DNA from: an uncultured Eubacteriales bacterium
GTDB lineage: Bacteria > Bacillota > Clostridia > Oscillospirales > Oscillospiraceae
Direction: 5' to 3'
Length of the DNA stretch: 26,255 nt
Assembly: GCA_900544945.1 (NCBI GenBank)
Contig: UQXG01000009.1
Span: forward strand, 1 to 26,255
The notes beneath the pieces were generated by a model that was given only the letters and a program-made list of their open reading frames with translations, was not told the DNA's origin and did not search any database. Both the position numbers and the translations under genes were made by a program. Positions 1 through 6,903 of the stretch are shown here, in pieces (position 1 is the stretch's first letter; each line of letters opens with the position of its first letter).

Positions 1-67
1 TTTTGAAGCTGCACGGATAGGGAAAAAGATCCGCTATCCAGCCGCAGACGATTTATTCAGAGGTTCC
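1..67 (+). mobile_element. MITE-like repeat element, copy 1 (right end only)
   Basis: These 67 bases match the last 67 bases of the two complete copies at 15405-15565 and 24744-24904, including the shared core ATCCGCTATCCAGCCGCAG and the terminal inverted repeat that reads GGAACCTCTGAATAAATCG on the minus strand. The left part lies outside the window. The element ends only about 30 bp before the start codon of the ferredoxin-like gene. The promoter of that operon must therefore lie inside the element, left of it, or in the short spacer. No transposase is present, so it is non-autonomous. Confidence 0.8.
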
Positions 68-97
68 CAAGATATGCTACTGACGGAGGTCAAAAAA

Positions 98-802
98 ATG
101 ATAAGAAAAATTATCCGAATCGACCGGGAACGCTGCAACGGATGCGGCGCCTGTGCCAAGGCCTGCCACGAAGGGGCCATTGAGATCATAAACGGAAAAG
201 CCGAATTGGTGAGAGAACACTTCTGCGACGGGCTGGGCGACTGTCTCCCGGAATGCCCAACAGGAGCCATTTCTTTTGAAGAACGAGAAGCGCCCGCATA
301 CGATGAGAAAGCCGTGAAAGAAGCGCAGAAAAACCAGACAGCACCCAAGCACGCGGGCTGTCCCGGAGCGAAAAGTATGCAGATCCAGCGTCCGGCAGCA
401 CCCGGAACCGGCGTCCCCGCTCCCAACCCAGGGCAGATGTCCGCACTTCGGAACTGGCCGGTACAAATCAAACTGGCACCGGTCAGCGCACCCTATTTTA
501 ACGGCGCAAAGCTTCTGATCGCCGCCGATTGCACCGCCTATGCTTACGCAAGCTTTCACCAGGATTTTATCCGGAACAAGCTGACCCTTATCGGCTGCCC
601 CAAATTGGACCAGGTGGATTACAGCGAAAAGCTGACCGCAATCATTCAAGGTAACGACATTCAAAGCGTAACCATTGTAAGAATGGAAGTTCCCTGCTGC
701 GGCGGTCTGGAAATGGCGGCCAAGAAAGCACTTCAAAACAGCGGGAAATTCATCCCCTGGCAGGTCGTCACCATCAGTATTGACGGTAAAATCATGGAGT
801 AA
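98..802 (+). CDS. 4Fe-4S ferredoxin-like protein paired with Hcp
   Basis: This 234-residue protein is probably the electron donor or partner of the hybrid-cluster protein encoded 15 bp downstream. The N-terminus has a complete [4Fe-4S] motif (C13, C16, C19, C23). A second motif keeps C43, C49 and C53 but has Leu46 where the second Cys is expected, so its cluster is absent or non-standard (3Fe, for example). The C-terminal two thirds is not ferredoxin-like. It holds further cysteines in GCPG (C88), ADC (C145), GCPKLD (C167) and a CCGG motif (C200-C201), which suggest another metal or redox site. I chose the ATG at 98 because GGAGG lies 8 nt upstream. An in-frame ATG at 74 lacks a ribosome binding site. 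Proteins of this architecture are commonly found beside hcp in anaerobes (family knowledge); their exact role is not settled. Confidence 0.88.
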   Translation: MIRKIIRIDRERCNGCGACAKACHEGAIEIINGKAELVREHFCDGLGDCLPECPTGAISFEEREAPAYDEKAVKEAQKNQTAPKHAGCPGAKSMQIQRPAAPGTGVPAPNPGQMSALRNWPVQIKLAPVSAPYFNGAKLLIAADCTAYAYASFHQDFIRNKLTLIGCPKLDQVDYSEKLTAIIQGNDIQSVTIVRMEVPCCGGLEMAAKKALQNSGKFIPWQVVTISIDGKIME

Positions 803-817
803 AAGGAGAATATAATT

Positions 818-2419
818 ATGGAGCAGAAGATGTTTTGTTTTCAGTGTGAGCAGACAGTCGGATGTACGGGTTGCACAGGAAGTGCCGGTGTCTGTGGGAA
901 AAAGGCAGACACCGCTGCATTGCAGGATGAACTGACAGGTGCGTTGATTGGTCTGGCAAGAGCAGTCGATGGTGCGCAAACCATTTCCAAAAGAACCGGA
1001 CAGGTCATCATTGAAGGGCTGTTTACGACAGTTACAAACGTAAGCTTTGACAATGCAGCCATTGAAAAGATGATACAAAAAGTCAGAGCCGAGAAAGAAA
1101 GGCTGGTTCCCGATTGCAGCAGCTGTCAGTCCCCCTGCGGTAGGACCGACGAATACGATATGCGGCAGCTGTGGAATGCCGATGAAGATATCCGTTCCTT
1201 GAAGTCGCTTATTCTGTTCGGGATTCGCGGAATGGCAGCCTATGCTTATCATGCAAGTGTTCTGAATTATGAAGATGCCGAAGTGAATCAGTTTTTCTGC
1301 GAGGCCCTATTTAGAATCGGTTATGAAGAAAGTATCGAACGGCTGCTTCCTACCGTGCTGAAAGTCGGAGAAATCAACTTGAAGTGCATGGCACTTCTGG
1401 ACAAGGCCAATACACAGACCTATGGGACACCGGAACCGACCACTGTGACCCTTGCCGTAGAAAAAGGACCGTTTATTGTTGTGACCGGTCATGATCTGAA
1501 GGATCTTCAGCTTTTGCTGGAGCAGACCGAGGGAAAAGGGATCAACATCTACACCCACGGTGAAATGCTCCCGGCTCATGCCTACCCCTTCTTAAAAAAG
1601 TTCTCTCACCTGAAAGGACATTTCGGAACCGCATGGCAGAATCAGCAAAAGGAATTTGATCATCTTCCCGCTCCGATCCTATACACCACAAACTGCCTGA
1701 TGCCGCCCAAAAACAGCTATGCAGACAGAGTATTTACAACAGAAGTAGTTGCTTTTCCGGGTGCTGTTCATATTGACGAACAGAAGGATTTTACGCCGGT
1801 TATCGAAAAAGCGCTGGAACTGGGCGGTTACAAAGAAGGCCGGCAATTCTCCGGTATCAATGGCGGCACGAAAGTGACAACCGGTTTTGGTCATGCAGCC
1901 ATCCTATCCCATGCGGGTACTGTCGTAGAAGCCGTAAAATCCGGTGCCATCCGCCATTTCTTCCTGGTTGCCGGTTGTGACGGTGCGAAACCGGGCCGAA
2001 ACTATTACACAGAATTCGTGAAACAGACCCCTTCTGACAGCATCGTCCTCACCTTGGCCTGTGGAAAATTCCGTTTCAACGATCTTGATCTGGGAGAAAT
2101 CGGCGGTCTGCCCCGGCTGATGGATATGGGCCAGTGTAATGATGCCTACGGCGCAATTCAAGTTGCCGTGGCACTTGCGGAGGCTTTTGGATGTTCTGTA
2201 AATGAACTTCCGCTCTCCTTTGTTCTGTCCTGGTATGAGCAGAAAGCGGTCTGTATCCTGCTGACCCTTCTGCACCTCGGTATTAAAAATATCCGCCTTG
2301 GTCCTTCTCTCCCGGCGTTTTTGTCCCCCAATATTCTGAACTTCCTGGTGGAAAACTATGGCATTGCGCCTATTACTACACCGGAAGAAGACATGAACGC
2401 CCTTCTGAACCAGAAATAA
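818..2419 (+). CDS. hcp: Hydroxylamine reductase / hybrid-cluster protein
   Basis: Cytoplasmic Fe-S enzyme of 533 residues. Family members reduce hydroxylamine to ammonia in vitro and are now mostly seen as NO reductases or nitrosative-stress proteins. N-terminal cluster cysteines are C7, C10, C19 and C26. All hybrid-cluster ligands can be placed: H225, E249, C293, C387 (the persulfide cysteine in the AGCDGAKPGRN context), C415, C440, E474 and K476. Each is offset by 19-20 residues from the numbering I recall for the Desulfovibrio enzyme, which makes the assignment firm. The short C-x2-C-x8-C spacing resembles the strict-anaerobe class rather than the enteric class. It follows the ferredoxin-like gene by 15 nt with AAAGGAG before the ATG, so the two are co-transcribed. 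An intrinsic terminator follows at 2464. Confidence 0.97.
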   Translation: MEQKMFCFQCEQTVGCTGCTGSAGVCGKKADTAALQDELTGALIGLARAVDGAQTISKRTGQVIIEGLFTTVTNVSFDNAAIEKMIQKVRAEKERLVPDCSSCQSPCGRTDEYDMRQLWNADEDIRSLKSLILFGIRGMAAYAYHASVLNYEDAEVNQFFCEALFRIGYEESIERLLPTVLKVGEINLKCMALLDKANTQTYGTPEPTTVTLAVEKGPFIVVTGHDLKDLQLLLEQTEGKGINIYTHGEMLPAHAYPFLKKFSHLKGHFGTAWQNQQKEFDHLPAPILYTTNCLMPPKNSYADRVFTTEVVAFPGAVHIDEQKDFTPVIEKALELGGYKEGRQFSGINGGTKVTTGFGHAAILSHAGTVVEAVKSGAIRHFFLVAGCDGAKPGRNYYTEFVKQTPSDSIVLTLACGKFRFNDLDLGEIGGLPRLMDMGQCNDAYGAIQVAVALAEAFGCSVNELPLSFVLSWYEQKAVCILLTLLHLGIKNIRLGPSLPAFLSPNILNFLVENYGIAPITTPEEDMNALLNQK

Positions 2420-2463
2420 AGCGAGGATTCCGCCACGCAAAGCACTTCCCCACACAAAGACGC

Positions 2464-2505
2464 AGCCCGGCAAGTATTGAAACCTTGCCGGGCTTGTCCT
2501 TTATT
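2464..2505 (+). terminator. Intrinsic terminator of the ferredoxin-hcp operon
   Basis: An 11-bp perfect stem (AGCCCGGCAAG at 2464-2474 with CTTGCCGGGCT at 2484-2494) has a 9-nt loop and is followed by the U-rich TGTCCTTTATT. It lies 45 bp after the hcp stop codon. Confidence 0.75.
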
Positions 2506-2561
2506 CGTTAAGCACCGCTTTCCAATCTATTTTCGCAGTCCGATTTCCTCCTACCAAGGGC

Positions 2562-2595
2562 AAAAAGTCCACGGACGCGAATCCGTGGACTTTTT
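2562..2595. terminator. Bidirectional intrinsic terminator between convergent operons
   Basis: A 14-bp perfect stem (AAAAAGTCCACGGA at 2562-2575 with its complement at 2582-2595) encloses a 6-nt loop. It has T runs on both strands. On the minus strand it starts 7 bp after the stop codon of the second anti-sigma gene. On the plus strand it backs up the hcp terminator. Confidence 0.9.
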
Positions 2596-2602
2596 TGATT
2601 TC

Positions 2603-3619
2603 TTATTTGTGGAATCTGATTTCCCCCATGGGCTGGCTTTCCCAGTCGAAATAGCGGACAATCAGCTCATCGCCCAGGGTGCCCTGGCACATCCGGGCTT
2701 CAAACCAGGTTTCGTCGCCCTGGGTAACGCTTCCCGCACCGTCCACATAGGTAATCCCGTCGATGGTCACCTTCATGATCTCGTAGTATTTTTCCTGATC
2801 CGTGACGGTTTCCGGTATGCGGATATTGCAGCCAAGAGCCGTCTGGGTGACCGTCATGTCTCCCACGGTCATGCCGGGAATGGCATCGGGGTCTTCCGGA
2901 TGGTAGACGATTTCCTCGCTGACCCCGGGAGCCGCATTCAAAGTGAAGGGCAGCTCCACTCTTTGCACATCCTCTTTTCCGTCCTCCAGGGCGTACACGG
3001 TGCACACCGCATTGGGATTTTCCGTGTTGACAGTTTGCTCCGTGGCGCTGAGAATGACCATTTCGTTGTCCGCAAGGCTCTGCATCCGCTGGGAGCCGTT
3101 GATGCCCTCCGTGTCGCCGATTTTGGTAATCGACGCACCCACAAACAGCAGGGTTTTCCTCTTCTCCGCCGCGTACTCGCCCAGGGTCTGATTGCCGGGC
3201 AGGCCAATCTCGCTGACGGAATCGGCGGCGCTGACGTAGGTAGGCGCAATGATGTATTTGTCGCCGCCGTGGATGGCCACCGTGACCATCACATTGGCAT
3301 TGTCCGCCAGAGACTCGGTGATTTCGCAGCTCCAGCCCGCCTGTGCCGTTTCCTTGACGGTTTCCGGCTGAATATAAGTTTCCGCCGCCTCCGGAAGCTG
3401 TCGGCTCTGGGTGCGGAACAGCTCCCGGATGCCGAAGAGATTGGCGGCATAGGCACTGACGGCCAGCGCAAAGACCAGGCAGGCCGCCAAAATCAGCGTC
3501 AGCAGCTTCCGGTGAGAAAAGCCGGCCTTCCGGGGCTGAGAAACGGTGTCAAACTCCGCCTCCTGGATGTATTTCGGATGAATAAAGCTCAGGGCTTTGA
3601 ATAATTTCTTGCCTTTCAT
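2603..3619 (-). CDS. Membrane anti-sigma-like protein (DUF4179-like)
   Basis: This 338-residue protein has a cytoplasmic N-terminus of about 45 residues, one transmembrane helix (about residues 47-68, rich in Leu, Ala and Val, ending SAYAAN) and an extracellular region of about 270 residues rich in beta-type sequence. This is the usual layout of an anti-sigma factor that holds its sigma at the membrane and senses a signal outside. Its ATG overlaps the TGA of the upstream sigma gene in ATGA form, implying translational coupling and near-equal amounts. The long N-terminal extension of the open frame in this phase is just the sigma gene read out of frame. The DUF4179 resemblance rests on layout and memory, not on a search. 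The anti-sigma role is inferred from context, and the signal is unknown. Confidence 0.72.
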   Translation of the reverse strand: MKGKKLFKALSFIHPKYIQEAEFDTVSQPRKAGFSHRKLLTLILAACLVFALAVSAYAANLFGIRELFRTQSRQLPEAAETYIQPETVKETAQAGWSCEITESLADNANVMVTVAIHGGDKYIIAPTYVSAADSVSEIGLPGNQTLGEYAAEKRKTLLFVGASITKIGDTEGINGSQRMQSLADNEMVILSATEQTVNTENPNAVCTVYALEDGKEDVQRVELPFTLNAAPGVSEEIVYHPEDPDAIPGMTVGDMTVTQTALGCNIRIPETVTDQEKYYEIMKVTIDGITYVDGAGSVTQGDETWFEARMCQGTLGDELIVRYFDWESQPMGEIRFHK

Positions 3620-4170
3620 ATCTGAATTCCTGCCTTTTCCAAATGAGTTTTCAGCTGATTCCGGGTTCGCATCAGCTGCATCTTGACCTTGCTCTCGGTC
3701 ATGTGGTATCGCTTCGCGATTGCGGAAACAGAATCCGCATACCAATACCGGCGCAGGAAAATCAGTCGGGAATCCTTGGGCAGGGTTTCCAGAAAAGCAT
3801 TCAGCTGCCCCATGATTTCCCTGCCGTCGGCGCTTTCGTCCTGCTTCGGATCCGGCACGCACTGTTCCAGCTCCTGGGTAATGGGAATCACCTCTGCCTT
3901 TCGTTTTGCCGCCCGGTTCCAGTCCAGCAGATTCAGGGACAGGTTCCGGCAAATGGCGGCAAGATACGCATAGAAATACCGGGGACGCGCCTTTGGAATG
4001 GCGTTCCAGGTCTTCAGATAGGTATCGCTGACCACCTCTTCGGAATCCTCGGCATTCTGAAGAATGCCGACGGATAGCCTTCGAAGCCTTCTGCCGTACA
4101 GGACATCCGTTTCGGCAATGGCATCCTCGTTCCGATGCCAGAACAGACTGATGATTTCCTCGTCTGTCAC
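3616..4170 (-). CDS. ECF-type RNA polymerase sigma factor (second pair)
   Basis: A 184-residue sigma-70 family factor of extracytoplasmic-function size. Region 2 spans roughly residues 15-65 (the acidic segment NAEDSEEVVSDTYLKTWNAIP is typical of its end). Region 4 spans about 128-175 (LPKDSRLIFLRRYWYAD, then a helix-turn-helix around SAIAKRYHMTESKVK). I chose a GTG start because AAAGGAAG lies 7 nt before it. The open frame extends upstream, but those residues do not look like sigma sequence and lie over the likely promoter. It overlaps the following membrane protein gene by 4 nt. A candidate promoter at 4205-4237 may be autoregulated. Confidence 0.88.
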   Translation of the reverse strand: MTDEEIISLFWHRNEDAIAETDVLYGRRLRRLSVGILQNAEDSEEVVSDTYLKTWNAIPKARPRYFYAYLAAICRNLSLNLLDWNRAAKRKAEVIPITQELEQCVPDPKQDESADGREIMGQLNAFLETLPKDSRLIFLRRYWYADSVSAIAKRYHMTESKVKMQLMRTRNQLKTHLEKAGIQI

Positions 4171-4204
4171 GGTAACACTTCCTTTCGTTTTTGGGCCCTT
4201 CACC

Positions 4205-4237
4205 CTATTAGACAGGATTGAGACGGGACAGGTCACA
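4205..4237 (-). promoter_or_regulatory. Candidate ECF-type promoter for the second sigma pair
   Basis: On the minus strand, TGTGACC is followed after 17 nt by GTCTAATAG, about 35 nt upstream of the sigma GTG. This GC-rich -35 and a -10 containing GTC resemble ECF promoters rather than TTGACA/TATAAT. Autoregulation is inferred. Confidence 0.4.
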
Positions 4238-4287
4238 CAATTCTTCAAAAAAAGAGAAATATTTTCGGGAAACCGCCGGATACGGCA

Positions 4288-4320
4288 TGAGGCCACGAGG
4301 ATTTCCGCCTCGTGGCCTCA
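4288..4320. other. Strong hairpin after the zinc-ribbon gene
   Basis: A 13-bp perfect stem (TGAGGCCACGAGG at 4288-4300 with its complement at 4308-4320) has a 7-nt loop. It lies 9 bp past the stop codon of the zinc-ribbon gene on the minus strand. No clear T run follows on either strand. It may be a weak terminator or an mRNA 3'-end stabiliser. Confidence 0.5.
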
Positions 4321-4329
4321 TAGAATTTG

Positions 4330-4569
4330 TCAATCGGGGTAATGGGCATTCTTCCAGGTGAGAAATGCCGGGGAAGGGTTTTTCGCCCGCTTCCGGAGCT
4401 GAAGCTGATGGATTCCGTACAGCTCCCTTTCCCCGCTGGCCTGGTCGGATTTCAGCCGCTCCACCACATCCCAGCAGTCCGGGCAGAAACGGATTTTCTG
4501 CGCGCCTTCCCCTTCCGAATAGAATATTTCGAACAGTTTTTTCTTCCCGCCGCAGCAGTCGCAGATCAT
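4330..4569 (-). CDS. Small CxxC zinc-ribbon-like protein
   Basis: This hypothetical protein has 79 residues. C3, C5 and C6 near the N-terminus (MICDCCGG) and a CPDC knuckle about 23 residues later can form a four-Cys zinc site. The rest is charged and helical (ERLKSDQASGEREL) and then basic. I chose the ATG at 4569 because GGAAGGGG lies 7 nt upstream; the longer open frame lacks a ribosome binding site. It sits between the two sigma/anti-sigma pairs on the same strand and has its own plausible promoter at 4601-4629. Function unknown. A role as a nucleic-acid- or protein-binding accessory is only a guess. Confidence 0.65.
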   Translation of the reverse strand: MICDCCGGKKKLFEIFYSEGEGAQKIRFCPDCWDVVERLKSDQASGERELYGIHQLQLRKRAKNPSPAFLTWKNAHYPD

Positions 4570-4600
4570 AAAAACACCCCTTCCGGAAATTGGTATTTTT

Positions 4601-4629
4601 ATCCTACCACACTCCCGGCGAAAATGCAA
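4601..4629 (-). promoter_or_regulatory. Candidate housekeeping promoter for the zinc-ribbon gene
   Basis: On the minus strand, TTGCAT and TAGGAT are separated by 17 nt, placing transcription start about 25 nt before the ATG. Both boxes are imperfect. Confidence 0.4.
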
Positions 4630-4650
4630 CGGAGAACCCGTTTTTTACGG

Positions 4651-5244
4651 CTACGCAAAGTTCTCTTCCAGGAATGCCTGGATGCTGTCCTGAGAAAGGG
4701 GCGTGGAGAGCGAAATGGAATAGGCATAGCTGCCGTCCGTCCACACTGCCAGGGTAAAGCCCTCGTCCGTGCCCTTCAGGGTCACGGAATTTTCACCGAC
4801 TTTTGTCGTTTCCTCCCGGTCATATACATTACAATCTCCGGAATTGTCCTCGGTGCCCTGGGACTTCCGGTAGCAAAGGGACTCGCTTCCGCCGAAATAC
4901 TGGATTTCCGCCAGATTTTCCCAATAGGACACATATTCCGTCCGCTCCACCGGGAAGGGAATGTCGGTCAGCTCTGCCAGAGGAATATTGGTTTTCGCGG
5001 ACAGCTCGTCAATGGAGGCCGCCTCCTCAATCTGGGGAATGGCCATCACGTCCGGCTCCTGAACGTCTCTGGGCTGCCAGACAAGCCAGCCGCACAGGGC
5101 AATGGCAAGGCAGGCCGCCAGCGCCGTCAGCTGCCCCATGAGTCGCTTCCGCTTCTGAATTCTGGCCGCTTCCACATTCCGGAGCACCCGCTGACGCATT
5201 TCCGGGGTCACCGTGACCCGATTCATGATTTCCTCATACTTCAA
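4651..5244 (-). CDS. Membrane anti-sigma-like protein with DUF4367-like domain
   Basis: A 197-residue protein whose N-terminal part (residues 1-35) is probably cytoplasmic, with a basic stretch (IQKRKR) before one transmembrane helix (about 36-56, LTALAACLAIALCGWLVW). The extracellular part ends in a domain containing CYRKSQGTEDNSGD and AVWTDGSYAYSIS. The lipoprotein at 5896-6426 has the same pattern (CFRKGVGTEDISGD, ATWTDGIYAYSI), so the two sensor domains are homologous. Its start overlaps the end of the sigma gene by 11 nt, so it is coupled to it. By layout it is the anti-sigma partner of the sigma encoded at 5234-5827. No zinc anti-sigma HxxxCxxC motif is visible. Confidence 0.78.
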   Translation of the reverse strand: MKYEEIMNRVTVTPEMRQRVLRNVEAARIQKRKRLMGQLTALAACLAIALCGWLVWQPRDVQEPDVMAIPQIEEAASIDELSAKTNIPLAELTDIPFPVERTEYVSYWENLAEIQYFGGSESLCYRKSQGTEDNSGDCNVYDREETTKVGENSVTLKGTDEGFTLAVWTDGSYAYSISLSTPLSQDSIQAFLEENFA

Positions 5245-5827
5245 AGTCGTAGGCCTCCTTCAGCACAGATTTCAGCTTTTCCCGACCCCGACGCAGGTCG
5301 GAGCGGATGGTGGAGGGGTTGCGGCTCAGAATTTGAGCCATTTCCTCGGTGGAATAGCCCTCGTAATAGTGCAGGTGGATGACCTCCCGATACTGGGTTG
5401 GCAGCTGCTTCACCGCCTCCCAGACGAAGGACAGATCCTCCCGCCCCTCCGCCGCCAGGCTGTCGTCCAGCTCGTCGCAATCCCGGAGGGCATTGTATTC
5501 GATCCGGTTCTTGCTCAGGTTGGCCGCCACCTTCAAAAGCCAGGCCTTTTTGTGCTCCTCGCTTTCGAATCTGGGAGCGGCGGTGAGCAGCTTCAGAAGG
5601 GTGTCCTGCAAAATTTCCTCTGCGTCCGCCATGTTGTGCAGATAGCTGTACGCACAGCGCAAAATGGCATTGCCATAGGTATTCAGGGCTTCCGTCGCCA
5701 TCCGGTCGGTTCGGCTGCTTATCGGTATTTCCGTCTTCGGCAGCAGGCGGGCGGCAAGGCGGACAAATTCCCGGAGTGTCTGCCATAGCCGCCACCCAAA
5801 AGACATTGAGATTGGAACTGCTTCCAT
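5234..5827 (-). CDS. ECF-type RNA polymerase sigma factor (first pair)
   Basis: A 197-residue sigma-70 family protein. Region 2 lies around residues 45-85 (YGNAILRCAYSYLHNMADAEEILQD, the usual -10-binding helix). Region 4 lies around 141-190 (QLPTQYREVIHLHYYEGYS, then a helix-turn-helix EEMAQILSRNPSTIRSDLRR). The ATG at 5827 has AAGGAG 8 nt upstream. This start gives an N-terminal extension of about 40 residues that is unusual for the family, and a later start such as Met43 cannot be excluded. It is followed with an 11-nt overlap by its probable membrane anti-sigma and preceded by a lipoprotein gene on the same strand, making a three-gene signalling unit. Confidence 0.9.
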   Translation of the reverse strand: MEAVPISMSFGWRLWQTLREFVRLAARLLPKTEIPISSRTDRMATEALNTYGNAILRCAYSYLHNMADAEEILQDTLLKLLTAAPRFESEEHKKAWLLKVAANLSKNRIEYNALRDCDELDDSLAAEGREDLSFVWEAVKQLPTQYREVIHLHYYEGYSTEEMAQILSRNPSTIRSDLRRGREKLKSVLKEAYDFEV

Positions 5828-5895
5828 TTTTTCGGCTCCTTTTCAAATCTAACCTGACCTGAGTATATCCCGTTTTTCGTCTCTTGGCAAGGGGT

Positions 5896-6426
5896 TCAGG
5901 ACAGACTCTGAACGAAGGTGCTCAACTGCTCGGCGGTCATCCCCACGGTGGACATAATGGAATAGGCATAGATACCGTCCGTCCAGGTGGCGTTGGACAC
6001 AAGGCCGTCGTTTCCCTTGCAGGTCACGGTCTTGCCGTCCACGGTCTGGGTCTCGGTGACGGCGTAGTCGTTGTAGTCGCCGCTGATATCTTCGGTGCCA
6101 ACGCCCTTGCGGAAGCAAATTTCCGTACCGTCCTCATCGTTGAAGAGCACTTCCGCAGTTTTATTCTCAATGGCCGCAATGTACTTCTCGGGGTAACCCT
6201 CCAGGGCGTCCGGTGCGGTGAAGGAGAAGCCCGCCAGCTTGCCGGCCTCCTCCAGGCTGGTGCATTCCACCCAGGGGTTGGGAATTTGAACGCTTTCGGT
6301 GGTTTCCGCAGGGCCCCAGGTTCTGGGGTCGCCGCCGATGAGGGGCTCCTCGGTTTTTCCGCCGCAGGCCGCCATGGACAGCAGCACCAGAAGCAAACAC
6401 ACAACACAGACAATCAGCTTTTTCAT
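5896..6426 (-). CDS. Lipoprotein with DUF4367-like domain
   Basis: A 176-residue exported lipoprotein. The signal peptide has a basic start, a hydrophobic core and a lipobox ending MAAC, with the lipid-modified Cys at about residue 20. The mature part carries the same domain as the anti-sigma protein at 4651-5244 (GTEDISGDYNDY and WTDGIYAYSI are the clearest shared blocks). I chose the ATG at 6426 because AAAGGAA precedes it and the signal peptide begins there. The longer open frame runs over the promoter. It is the first gene of the sigma/anti-sigma unit, 68 bp before the sigma ATG. It may compete with, or be a free version of, the anti-sigma sensor domain, or be an output of the regulon (inference). 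Confidence 0.8.
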   Translation of the reverse strand: MKKLIVCVVCLLLVLLSMAACGGKTEEPLIGGDPRTWGPAETTESVQIPNPWVECTSLEEAGKLAGFSFTAPDALEGYPEKYIAAIENKTAEVLFNDEDGTEICFRKGVGTEDISGDYNDYAVTETQTVDGKTVTCKGNDGLVSNATWTDGIYAYSIMSTVGMTAEQLSTFVQSLS

Positions 6427-6473
6427 AATCAATACATTCCTTTCATATTCCGGCATCTTTGCCGTTCTACTCA

Positions 6474-6503
6474 GAATACAGCTGGGGCAAGGAAAATGTT
6501 GCA
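6474..6503 (-). promoter_or_regulatory. Candidate ECF-type promoter for the lipoprotein-sigma-anti-sigma unit
   Basis: On the minus strand, TGCAAC (followed by ATTTTCC) and GTATTC are separated by about 18 nt, some 48 nt before the lipoprotein ATG. An AAC-type -35 followed by T residues and a GTA-type -10 is typical of ECF promoters and suggests autoregulation by the sigma encoded at 5234-5827. Confidence 0.42.
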
Positions 6504-6617
6504 GCGGCGAAAAAAATTTTGATTTTCTCATTTCCCATTTGGGAAAGATATATCAAACATACACACCGGAAAAAGAATAAGAATATGGAGGTGATTTTGC
6601 CCATACCAAAATAGATT

Positions 6618-6653
6618 GGCCTCCGCCTTCGGTAAAAACCGAAGACGGAGGCC
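6618..6653 (-). terminator. Hairpin terminator after the MATE operon
   Basis: A 15-bp stem with one mismatch (GGCCTCCGCCTTCGG at 6618-6632 with 6639-6653) has a 6-nt loop and begins 8 bp after the stop codon of the small membrane protein gene. The minus-strand tail AATCTATTTTGG is only moderately U-rich. Confidence 0.6.
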
Positions 6654-6660
6654 TTCCTGA

Positions 6661-6894
6661 TTACCATTTATACTTCTGTTCCAGAACCACGGAAATGGCA
6701 TAGAGCAGTCCCGCGATGACAAACTGACCCAGGGTGGCAAGGTCTCCCGGGGCATTTCCGGTCAGCTGGGTCAGAAGCAGACACAGCACCAGAATCCAGG
6801 CAGCCCACCGGATCGCCGTGACCACCTTCCGCTTCAGCCCCTTGCCGGAATCCGATTCTTGAACCGGCTGGGAATTTTTCTTTTTCTTCGACAT
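6661..6894 (-). CDS. Small two-helix membrane protein
   Basis: A 77-residue hypothetical protein with a charged N-terminus (MSKKKKNSQ) and two predicted transmembrane helices (about 28-45, AIRWAAWILVLCLLLTQL, and about 53-70, LATLGQFVIAGLLYAISVV). The ATG at 6894 follows GGAG by 5 nt, and that ribosome binding site overlaps the stop codon of the MATE gene, so the two are in one operon. It could be an accessory of the pump, but no family is recognised. Confidence 0.65.
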   Translation of the reverse strand: MSKKKKNSQPVQESDSGKGLKRKVVTAIRWAAWILVLCLLLTQLTGNAPGDLATLGQFVIAGLLYAISVVLEQKYKW

Positions 6895-6903
6895 AAGCAC
6901 TCC

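Noticed and set aside
77..1252. 391-residue minus-strand open frame opposite the ferredoxin and hcp genes
   Set aside because: It is a shadow of two genes whose metal-ligand residues are all in place.
2423..2505. CRISPR, tRNA, rRNA or riboswitch features in this and the other gaps
   Set aside because: The gaps contain only simple hairpins and promoter-like boxes. No regularly spaced repeats, cloverleaf or recognisable aptamer core was found by eye.
5241..5846. Alternative reading frame over the first sigma gene
   Set aside because: It has a Met but yields Pro/Arg/Gly-rich sequence, while the overlapping frame shows clear sigma regions 2 and 4.
6587..6615. Possible tiny ORF after GGAGGTG
   Set aside because: Only a TTG start giving five codons before a stop is available, so the GGAGG is probably chance.
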